64,000 nucleotides of DNA from Litoditis marina (lineage: Eukaryota > Nematoda > Chromadorea > Rhabditida > Rhabditidae): NCBI GenBank assembly GCA_964036275.1, contig OZ038436.1, forward strand, positions 20,611,904 through 20,675,903, read 5' to 3'. This document shows, one piece after another, positions 22,472 to 32,000 of this stretch (positions are counted from its first letter, which is position 1; every line of letters begins with the position of its first letter). A model generated the notes under the pieces. It saw nothing but the letters and a program-made list of their open reading frames with translations. It did no database searches and had not been told where the DNA came from. A program made the position numbers and the translations under genes.

Positions 22472-25400
22472 GACATAACGAAAAATCATTCCCTATTCTA
22501 ACGGATGGTACCGGTGGTAGATAAATTAATTACGCAGGGACATGGAAAATTACTTTGTCAGATTTCACACGTCATCGCAATCGATTCCATAGTCTACGTC
22601 TAACATTACTCACAACCAACTTACAGTAATCAAAACCGAACATCTGACTGATAACCAAGTATCTACTGTGCCCCACCTTTCCATTAAGAACCTTCTCCCC
22701 TCGTCCTACTGTGAGAGAAATCAACGCGATGATTTTCTGGGTCCTTGCTTGATAAGCTGCGTCAATCATTCCACAGATTGTCATAAAATCTTCCCTGAAA
22801 CATGAATGAACACTTTTGAAGCGAAACAATGTTACTACTGTGATTTCTAAAATTTCCAATGTAAACGATAGAACATGCAATAATGCAAATAATTACACGG
22901 CACCTAATTTTAACCACCTCAAAAAATATAAATAAACATCAAAATAGGCGAATCTCACCTAGACAGCGCGGCTTCCGTCTCAACTTGCAGCCAGGTGTCA
23001 ACTATGGACATCAAATCAATGGCGAGAGCGTCGAGCCCAGACCGCAACTGAAATGAGCATCAACGTTCGACGTATCTTATTGAACAGTTTCAACTTTTCA
23101 TAATTGTCATTTACGACACAAACACCACGCAGTGAACCAGGAACCATGAACCAAACAGTCACCTCAACTACATTATGGGGGTAAAAGATCTGTTCTCGAT
23201 TGGTTCACAAATCACATTGCATGCATATAATTTAGAAACTACAACGACGAAACTGAACCTAGCCTGCGGCTAAACCGCTAAACAAACCCGAAACCCTTCT
23301 AAAACGGGAAGCACAGCCTACATAGGACAAAAATAATTTTTTTATACCTGCTCCTTGGCTGCCTCCGTTCGCAGAAGTCGCCAGACGCTGGTCATAACTT
23401 GTTCCACGTAAGTGCCGCGGGACGAGCCAACAGACTGATTGGAGAGTAGAGATGAGAGGGCAGAGACGGCACAAGACACTACCTAAACATAAATTTGAAA
23501 ATAGAACCGCTGCCAAATATCTAGGAAGATGTTCGGTTTGATTTTTGTAACAGCAGGTTCCCTAAATAGTAATTGGTACTTCATAGAAAAATCGAGCAAC
23601 TTTTGAATACTGATGCAGTAACCAGTAAAGTATGACGTAAGGTTTCTATCCTCGGTTCGCTACCCTAGTGACTCGGCCAAAAGAGATTGTAGGGGTAGCT
23701 GATTTTTTATATAAATAAAAAAAACGTACCGATTTTCTACAGCCTAAAACTGATGTATGGAAGCCCAATTGTTATGAATCATGAGAAAGGCAACATAATC
23801 ATAATATCAAAACGACCACAAATTGAAAAAACTGACATCATCAACGGTATCGTTGAGACTGACGAGAACCATTTGGAAGCACACGTCGAATGTAGGCGAA
23901 ACGGACGCAACGGCAAAGTAGTATTTCAGCACCAGAAGAGCACTCTGGCGACAGTGCCACAGCTGAAACATATTCTAATTATTTATCGATAGATATCCGA
24001 ATCACTTGGCTCAGTTTACGACGTTAGCCTTCTGTGGTGAGGATGACACTAGCTGGGTAATAAGATAAGGACCAAATACACTTGGGTTGAGCATGATACA
24101 GGCCGATTTTAGAATGACTAGTCCCATCTAACTCATGGGAGAAGCACACATATTTTGTTAATGAATCAGTTCTGGTGACATATACAGTTCCTAGTCTCTG
24201 ATTTTTTTTAAATTCGGGAGGCATGGACATGATATCTAGAGACCAAGTTCCCAGAATGTGCTTGTAGCGATTGCTATTTAATTCTGTAGAATGCATCTCA
24301 ATCTTTTGCGACCGTTTCGGCTCAAAAACCAACAGCACTTCCTGAACCCCATGTGCCTACCTTTTCTCCGGACGCTGACAGGAGACTCTGCACGTGTTTG
24401 ATGGCAATCTCCTTCCGTTCCTCATCGGCATTGTGCAGAAGATAACCGACCGCCTGAGCGCACGTTTCTCGCACGGGGGCAGTGGCATTACGCCCTGAAC
24501 ACGGGAAAATCAATAATGAACATTGCTAAGGTTAATTGGCAATCTTACTTCTCACTTTCTCTCTCTCTTACTTATATCAGTCCACTAAGATGTGACTATC
24601 CTACAGAAAGGAAAGGTATCCGTTTTTCGATTTCTATACGTGACAACTTGAGAGCTTGAATGGAATTTTTTTATACGAGATTAGTGAAAATGGTGCCTGT
24701 TTTTTCACTTTTCGGCTATTCCGACGAATTTACTAGAGTTTGATAATGGAAAAAAATAATAAAAGGAAGTGCAAACCAACCGGACAGAAAATCATTGAAC
24801 TGATCCAATACAAGTACTTGAATCAAACGAAGGCCACAATTATCAACGAGCCAAGAGGGGATCCTAGAAAACACACAACACTTGTCTTTAAAATTTGCAT
24901 TTTAAAATAGATTTGCCAATTTTTATTTTATTTTGACGGACCGTGAGAGACTTCCCACGATCAAATCGTGACCAAAACATTAGGAAGGAATGTATATTGT
25001 ACGAGTATACCAGAACAACGACCTACAACAGTGTAACTCAAACAAGTAAACAGTATAGATTTACCTCGAAACAACTTACCTCGAATAGAAACTGGACATA
25101 ATTTTTGTAATCGCCATAGCTACGCCATGTCTGACGTTCCATCTCTGATCCGCCAACAGTGGTATTAATCTGAAAACTAGTCGTACTCGCGACATTACCG
25201 ATAATTTTGCACATGTACCTGTAACCTGTAACCTATCATACGAGATAATAAAACGCTAATTCTTACCACTATTTGTATTGAATGTATGCGCAAGAAACTT
25301 TATATTAAACACATGGCGACTTGGATGGTTCATCAATACCCTCCTTTTCGTTTTTCTTTAAATAATGAGTTTGAATTACTCTAATTTTGACAATAGTCCC

Positions 25401-27791
25401 CTTTAGCCAGCAAACCTCACCTTCTACTAAGTTTCGTCAAATAAGTAAAATTTCAGGGTAAAGGGGATTCAGTAACGGACCTGTGTTGGTAAGAAATACA
25501 AAAAAACCACATAATGAAGCATGAAGACGGACGGAATAGACGTACCTAGTTGTGAACTTCACCAGTGCCAATTCCTCCGAGCAATCGCTCGTCTCCGATG
25601 GTTCTTTCTTCACGTCGCACACATCGATTTTCAGATCCTACAACAGACAAAACTGTGTTTTATCATATTCAATAGTCCAAATATAGAATGGTGCGGGAGG
25701 ATTGGTAATTGAGTGATAGTATTGTACATGTTTAGAATCGACTACACAATTTTCGGTTTATTTACATGAATTGGCTTCAAACCTTCAAAAAAAGATCTAA
25801 AACATTCTTCGTGGGTGTGAGTAAACCTGTAACCCTAACTCAAAGTCAGGAAGTGAAATACGAAACACATTTCAACACAATTGTATTCGCGATTCACAGA
25901 CAGTACCTGTGAATGAATACACACCAAAAAACCACAAACAGAAATGAAGATAACGAGAGAACATACCTCTCCCTCAGTTTGACTTTTTGGAGACTGTCCA
26001 CTGCTCCCAGGTAAAACTTCGGCATCAGATAAAAATCCGGTCTAAAATTGCTAGATTAGGATATAGAACAAACCGCCAACTTGTCATTGACCAAAACATA
26101 CCCCGGAAACTCCAACCGTTTACGCTAATACTTCGGCAATCTTGTCCATTTTGAAGTAATGCTTTGCAATGGAACATATATCATATCACAATCAGAATCA
26201 GAAACCCAATTTCATTCCGAAATGCCTTAGCTTACTGGTAGTATAAAATATGTACACTTATATCATCGCTTGATTGATTGTGTGTGTGTGTGTTGAGGAT
26301 ATGAATATTTAATTCGACAAATTGCTGAAATCTTCAATTAAAGAATGACGATTATGTGCTCCAATCTCAACGTTTCAGTCCTTTAAACTGCAATACATTT
26401 TTCAATTGCAGTTTAAAGGACTGACGCGTCGAGATTGGGGCACATAATCGTTCTACTTTAAATGACATAACTAACCGAGGAAATACCCGTAGCTGACTGA
26501 AGATCAAGATGCTGGTCGATGATTTGTCTTTGCTGTCTCGTTGAAAGATTTCTACCCGTTGTTCCAAAACTAGAACTGTCCGCCCTGGAAAGGTGGAAAG
26601 GTTTCTTGAACTTACTTATCACACAAAAATATAAACATTGCTGAAAAAGGAGATAAGATAGAAATACAAAAAAAAACTATGTTTCCCTATTTGTTCCAAC
26701 AGGAACAACGCAGGTCACAGAGCGGGTTGACTTGTTGACAATTTTCACCATTCTAAAGCCGTTATTTGTTGCGTAAAGCACATTGCAGGTTGAATCATGC
26801 CCTCACATGCACATCCACCGAAAGAAAGAAATCCAACGGTCCCAAATAGAGAAAAAGGAACTAACGATAAGAGTGGCTTGTAGGTCCGGATCACGTGTTC
26901 GATATTTAGATCCTTCAATTGTTGATCTGCTGGCAAAACCTCTTCCTTGGACGAGAACTGAGACTGTAATCGACGGAGCACAGAGTATACCGCATGAGAG
27001 GCAGACACTCGAGTATCCCACGATGTGGACGTCAAGTATTTCAGTAGAACCTGAAATAACCCGTACAGTTTACTGAGTTCAGAATCAAAATTCAACATGT
27101 ACTGTGTACATTTCAAAATTAACGGGAAAGTTAGTTAACCAAAACCAAATCTATTTTCAGTACTTATTCAGGTGAAAACAGTTATTCACAGGTGGGAAAC
27201 GATTAGCTTGAAATCATTGCTAAGGGAATCACAACCCCATATTCATATTAGAAAGGAAGAGTCAATACACTAGACAAATGTCCATGTAAACGGAAGCGAC
27301 AACCAATCCCTGAAGAAGAAGGATCGAAAGTATAAAAACACTAGGTGTTTCTAGTAGGGGTACGGAGCAGTGTTTTAGGTTAGGGTTCGGCTTTACAGTG
27401 ACAATTGTGGTTCAGTTTCAGTTTGGGGTGTGCAGAACTGAGGACATGCTTCCTTTGTAAATTGATGATCATACAGTTCCTTCGAAGAAATACTACGAAA
27501 TACGTTAAGAAATTTGAGGGTAGAGTAAACAGTATGGTTCCCGGCCATCGGTGGAGCGGATAAAGAAACTGTGTATCGCTTATTTACAGCAAAGTACTAC
27601 GCTGACCACGATGAAACCTAGGTGACCAACAAAACCCTGAATCATTCAAATATTGTGAGACATCAACTTACCTCTACAACTTTTTCATCGCATAACGAGT
27701 AGTTTCCAATGGCATTGGCTGACTCATGACGAACGGTCCGATTTTTTGACTCTAGCAGGGATCCCAGATGATTCAATCGGGAATCGGTCAT
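9304..27791 (-). CDS. btf-1: BTAF1/Mot1, TBP-associated SNF2-family ATPase
   Basis: Nuclear Swi2/Snf2 ATPase that removes TATA-binding protein from DNA. My model has 42 exons (about 1,595 residues; human about 1,850). It starts at 27791 ([15 protein letters not shown]), 8 nt after a TTTGTAG, and stops at 9304. Residues 1-1000 are HEAT-type repeats ([28 protein letters not shown]). The ATPase core follows: motif I DDMGLGKT (K1054), motif II DEGH (1153-1156), motif III SGTPVQN (1181-1187), motif [15 protein letters not shown] (1479-1491). Exon starts from the 5' end: 27791, 27050, 26584, 26041, 25637, 25169, 24863, 24494, 23482, 23047, 22794, 22224, 21815, 21525, 21205, 20804, 20031, 19363, 18927, 18372, 17943, 17607, 17314, 17052, 16738, 16270, 15814, 15284, 14842, 14334, 14073, 13841, 13501, 13265, 13064, 12595, 12138, 11638, 10926, 10603, 9988, 9549. 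Two boundaries are unsure: the end of exon 11 (22692 or 22677) and exon 31 (14032-14073). Confidence 0.95.
10239..10450. mobile_element. hAT-type element filled with CTCGAAAA repeats
   Basis: Bordered by TAGGGTTGTTAA and CAACCCTA and by a perfect 8-bp duplication, CTGTCAAC (10231-10238 and 10451-10458). The interior consists of GAGTTTTCGAGTTTGGC-like units. It shares termini with the element at 7714-8354 but not its interior. It lies in the btf-1 intron between 9988 and 10509. Confidence 0.9.
11183..11527. mobile_element. Fold-back element with GGTTCGGTTC-rich arms
   Basis: The left arm (about 11190-11325) and the right arm (about 11388-11515) are reverse complements across roughly 130 bp, around a loop of about 60 bp. 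Repeated words are GAATTCACTGGAGAACCGG and GAACCGACCGGTTCTCCAGT. It occupies most of the btf-1 intron between 10926 and 11536. Confidence 0.8.
12230..12362. mobile_element. About 130-bp TA-flanked MITE with CACGTGA ends (copy 3)
   Basis: Matches copies at 3251, 7251 and 54360 throughout. It is located in the btf-1 intron between exons 36 and 37. Confidence 0.8.
15513..15653. mobile_element. ACCAGTAAGG-type MITE in a btf-1 intron (diverged copy)
   Basis: The left end TACCAGTAAGGTTTGA and internal words (CCAAAAGTAGGCCAATT) resemble the copies at 18454, 19090 and 20070. The right end is diverged (TATACCGG). It begins about 15 bp beyond the donor of exon 27. Confidence 0.6.
18454..18614. mobile_element. 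ACCAGTAAGG-type MITE (copy in btf-1 intron)
   Basis: The termini are TACCAGTAAGGTCTGAC and a diverged GGACAAGCTGAGTGGTGTA, in inverted orientation. The interior shares CAGTCCGTTTTCAGATGT and CACGTGAAAATTTAT with the copy at 20070. Confidence 0.75.
19090..19257. mobile_element. ACCAGTAAGG-type MITE, inverted copy
   Basis: Reads TACCAGTAAAGTTGT at the left and GGTCGGACCTTACTGGTG at the right, the reverse of the copies at 18454 and 20070. It lies in the btf-1 intron just beyond exon 18. Confidence 0.75.
20070..20234. mobile_element. ACCAGTAAGG-type MITE (copy in btf-1 intron)
   Basis: Ends ACACCAGTGAGC and TTTACTGGTGTA. Internal identity to the 18454 copy includes TCCGTTTTCAGATGT and GACCGATTTTC. 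It lies in the intron between exons 16 and 17. Confidence 0.75.
22391..22467. repeat. (AT)n microsatellite
   Basis: Uninterrupted alternating AT of about 76 bp in the btf-1 intron after exon 11. It is likely length-polymorphic. Confidence 0.95.
23753..24338. other. btf-1 intron 8 with two unexplained open frames
   Basis: The 878-bp intron carries a 79-codon plus-strand frame (23753-23992, beginning [14 protein letters not shown], containing [12 protein letters not shown]). It also carries a roughly 100-codon minus-strand frame (24338-24024, containing [16 protein letters not shown] and [10 protein letters not shown]). Both have ordinary amino-acid composition. Neither is a recognised domain, and neither can be spliced into btf-1 sensibly: the gap from exon 8 to the minus frame is only about 19 nt. 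They may be decayed transposon coding sequence. Confidence 0.35.
26338..26461. mobile_element. 124-bp hairpin MITE (copy 2, reversed)
   Basis: The same palindrome as at 6521-6644, but its spacer (ATACATTTTTCAATT) is the reverse complement, so the copy is inverted. TTAAAG/CTTTAA ends. It lies 14 bp beyond the donor of btf-1 exon 3. Confidence 0.9.
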
Positions 27792-28329
27792 TCAGTGACC
27801 TACAAACACAGCCATAACTTTGAATTCAAGACAATTTAGCTTTAAAACAGCATTATCGACTATAATATATGATAAATGAGCCGCATCGCACTGACTAAAC
27901 GATATATTTACTTTTCCCACTTTCAAAAGGACGATAGGAATAAAAGTAACAAGTATGGTTCAAGCCAAACAAAGCAACAAAAGAAGAAATAGGTGAATCA
28001 ATCGGCAATTTGAAATTTAAAAAAAGAAAAGGGGTGGAAAAGTTTATAACACAGCGAAAAACATTTCACGCGTTGCACCAAAAATACAACACAGCGCAAA
28101 AAACTTGCACGCGTCAGAACTAAAATGTGATACTGTAGACATCCACGAGCGTGTGCAACGCAGTATAACAATAGAGCGAAGAAATGAGAAACACAAAACA
28201 TATAATTCAGTAGGATCTACGTTACTCAAACCAGTGACGAATAGCATATTCACTTGAAAAGTGAAGAAATATCGATCATGAGCTCAACTGGACATTTTTA
28301 CAGGTGCCGAACGATAACCATCACAGGAG

Positions 28330-28945
28330 AATATTTTTCGGGGAATTTGCGGGGTTCGCTCCCCGTTCGTTCGGGGAACGATTCATGAATCGTTCTCCGA
28401 ATTAAAGGGGGGAAAAGCCTGAAAAATGGCTGAAGGAACGGGGAAAAAACCCTGAAAATTCACCGAACGAATTACGAATAGGACCTCTCAAAAACTTAAT
28501 GATCTACCGTTTTACGAATATATACATTTGAATTATTATGTGTTATCTATTTGAATCAGTACCATCAATATACTCATTTTCACTTATTTTGGGTCTCCCG
28601 GGAATCGAACCCTTGGGGGTCGGCGTTCCAGGCGGCAACGCTGCCACTGCGCCATGGGCGCTTGTGACAGGAGAGGTGAACTAAAAGCTTACATACTAGC
28701 TGTTACCTCGCGCGTTGGGTTTCGGGGTTTATTCCTCACTTTCTCCCCGAACATCTCCCGATCACTCCCCGAAACGTGAATTCCCCGCAAATTCAGAGTT
28801 TTTTCAGGCCGTTTCCCCACCTTTTCCCGGAAAATCCTCAAGCTTTCGGGGTTCGTTCCTCACTTCTTACCCGATTTTTCCCCGTTCGCTCCCCGAAAAG
28901 TGATTTCCCCGAAAATTCAGGGGGTTTTCCGGGAAGCACGATTTC
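28330..28945. repeat. Inverted CCCCGAA/TTCGGGG-rich blocks around a tRNA-like segment
   Basis: The left block (28330-28475) has TTCGGGGAATTTGCGGGGTT and related words. The right block (28719-28945) has the complementary GTTCGCTCCCCGAAAAGTG and GATTTTTCCCCGTT. They flank unrelated sequence, including 28590-28661, which gives a loose fold-back layout. Confidence 0.6.
28590..28661 (-). repeat. tRNA-like sequence (SINE head or tRNA pseudogene)
   Basis: On the minus strand this 72-bp stretch has a pol III A box (TGGCGCAGTGGCAGCG) and a B box (GGGTTCGATTCCC) at tRNA spacing. The terminal stem does not pair: GCGCCCA against GAGACCC gives several mismatches. A functional tRNA is therefore unlikely. 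Confidence 0.6.
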
Positions 28946-29094
28946 CGATGCCAGGTTCAAGTTTTAGGTTACTTCCGGGTCAATTGTCAAGCAACCTATA
29001 GAGAGTGCCACCAAAGGCTACCGAAAACGGTTTGGTTGGCAGTTTGGCGAAGAATCGGTTCATTTGCTTAACAGTGTACAAAATATTTTTTTAG

Positions 29095-32000
29095 ATTCAA
29101 AAATTGCTGAGGTGGACGGTTCCACGGAAAAACGTGCCTACACGTTTCCCGCACTTTGTGTTTATCACGTTTCTGTGCTCCATTCCATGATTCTCCTCTT
29201 CGATCATTTCGTTCGGCGCTCGGTGGAAGAAGGTTGCTTCATGTTAGGCAGCGGTCTCGGTCAGTTTTCAGCTAGTGAAACAGAATTTCTTAACTCCACA
29301 TTGCAATTTCAAATTCTCATCATCATTCCAGAAGACCAAACATTTGTGTTTTCTTCTAATATTGTGGTAATTGAAAAAAAACTGTCGTTTAGCAGTTCAT
29401 ATGTCCTGCTAACCCGTAGATAAATCATCGCAGAACCAACTTTGTCATTCAATGGTTCAAATCCCATAACCAACTAGTTAGGTAATATTACACGTATCAA
29501 AATTCGAAATTACTTCGTTTTTTTTCTTGCAAAATGTTGTTAATTAATGTTTTATTTTCAGGCAAGAAAGTCGACGCTCAGTTCGTGAAAAATGAATACC
29601 AAACGTACCTGAACCAGAACAACAAATTGGTTAGTAACATTTCCGTCTTCTGTTTTTGCATTCTCCGTCCAAACTCATGCCAATGTATTTTTCAGCAAGT
29701 TCCCAAGAAGCCACTAACCAAGGAGGAGAAACGAGAGGAAGCGCGCAAAAAAGGGTTGGTTATAGTCGTGATCTAGCTATGTGGTGTGACTTGCGGCTTA
29801 CTGCAACTTAAATAATCACATAATATTGTCGCCTGTGTTCATGCTACTTCTGACTACTTCTTCCTGATGAACAACAGTTGAGATTATCAACCTAATTTTT
29901 CCGTGACGTTTTTTTCGTGTGTCATACCAGGAAATTTGTTCCAATTTATTGATCTGCCATGCAATTTCCAATAGTTTGACTAGAACTCTTATTTACAGCA
30001 TCTTCGTGGTTGCTGATGACCCGGACTTCGAACCAACCGTCTTCGAGAAAGGCACTACCGCTTCCCGTCCCGCCATCGACCACAGCAAGGCAAGGTATAG
30101 CCTTTTTCATTCCTACCGAGGCTCCTACAGTACGATAGCGGAATTTTAAGATAGTTTTAATTATGGAACCTTCATAGAAAAGGTTAAAAACTGTAGGGTT
30201 AGATTGTTTTCACAGAGAATATATCGCCCCCTTCGAACAAACAGGTTCCAGTTATTCCTGCATTCTTCCAGACCACTTCGCTGGAAGAAGTCAAAGACGA
30301 ACCGGAAACACTCCCAATCACCAGCCTCCGATGTGAGCAAACTACATTTTCAATTCTGGATAAGAAAACTGACGCATCACAACACACCTATATAGTATCT
30401 TGTATTCCAGCATTTTTTGCCGGGTTTAGTGCTTCTGTTTCCTTTCTTGTGAATGTTGTTTCCAGGCTTTGTCTACGTAAACACAGAGCGTTAACTTGTC
30501 GCGATTTTGAGCATTTTTTATGTGTTGTGTTTGGAGGCCCAATACAATATCATCAGAAGTAAATTGAGAAATCTTCCAGGAATTGAACAGTTTCATGGAT
30601 ACAGTATTGTATTTCGATGCCCTCGTTCAGTAAGTATTTTAGAATTGCGTACAAAAGACATTTTTCAGTCAGACAATAATGACGTGACAGTGGCGGTTCG
30701 CCGTAAACCAAAAAAGGATCACAAAAAGGAGGAAAAGGAGACGGATAAATCCTTGAAAGTGAGGATTATACATACTTTATCTCATGTTGTCTCGTGCAAT
30801 ACTCTATCGGAAAGGTGCATACGCGAAAAAGTATAACGTCGTTTTCTTTTTGCTTTGCTATATTCCGAAACAGACTGAGGACAATATTAATTTAAAACTG
30901 TCCAAGCGCTCTGTGGAAATGTTGTAGATTTCGAATTTTACATTCGAAGTTTAAATAGAACATCGATACACTTTTTACTCTCCAGGCAAAAACGTCGATC
31001 GGAGCTATGGCGGAGAAGCGACAAACACGCAAGTCAACTGTTTCAACGGATGCCTCTCGCTCATCTCAAAAGGTAGGATATAGTGGGTGCCAAATTCATA
31101 AATTTCTGTCTCTCATCGGAATCGAACCGGCGAGCAAAAGTTTCGTAGCAGGCCGCCAACCACTGCACTTGTAGAGCACATAACCGGCAAGCTGTGGAAT
31201 CGAAGACACGTGTGCGTACACAGCGGAAAGTGAGATATACAGTACCCTCCCGCCTTTCCGTTGGCGACGACTATATAGTCTTCACGCCACAAGTATATAT
31301 ATTCAAAATGGGACCTAATTGATCAGTTGAGCTCAGATGTACCAATCTTCTTGTACTGATTAGCTGGAAAGCGATAGAGCATGTAGGGAACAGTCTGCGA
31401 TGACCCGGTATAAGTTAAGTTCAGTCCTGTTTTTTGATAAAAACTACGACAACGTGCTGACATTTCTCCCGGCAAACAAGGTTGTCTACAGTATATCACA
31501 TTTCATTAACTCGTTGTTTGTTGTTTCAGAAACCCAAGGCCAAGGTGACCAAGTCTGCCACGAAGGTTGATGATACGGAGAACAGTATTGACGAGTCTCA
31601 GAAGAAGATAAAGGCGGACCAGAGCGCCAGGGAAGTTTCCTCCGCCATGCCGGCTAGCGAACGCGACGACGACAGTAGTGCCGTCCGCGTCAAGAAGGTC
31701 AAGGAAGAGGATTCTGGACGTCAGTTGACACCTGCAAAACAACCCGTTGACCCGGAAGATACTAATACTGCGGCGCTCACTCCTGTAACAAAGGTAAGTC
31801 ATTTTTGCGTTTCGTGCATAGAATTAGCAAATTCATCTGTGTGTTTCACCCACATCTAACCCTTTATAGAAAGGTGATAAACATTTTAGGTTTGACATTG
31901 TTTGAATTTGAAACTACCAACACCTGGATGTTCGACTAAATACTGCATGCAGTTACGTATATACGGAACAGAGTATTGCAGCTCGCAGAAGTTTTCATTA

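Larger units (their letters stand above)
27792..29094. other. Divergent intergenic region between btf-1 and the next gene
   Basis: This 1.3-kb spacer separates two divergently transcribed genes, so it should contain both promoters. No TATA box stands out. Much of it is repeat: CCCCGAA-rich blocks at 28330-28475 and 28719-28945 in opposite orientation, with a tRNA-like segment between them at 28590-28661. The first exon of the right-hand gene may also hide here. Confidence 0.6.

Noticed and set aside
28590..28661. A functional tRNA gene on the minus strand
   Set aside because: A and B boxes are present, but the acceptor stem does not pair and no sensible anticodon arm forms, so it is listed as tRNA-like only.
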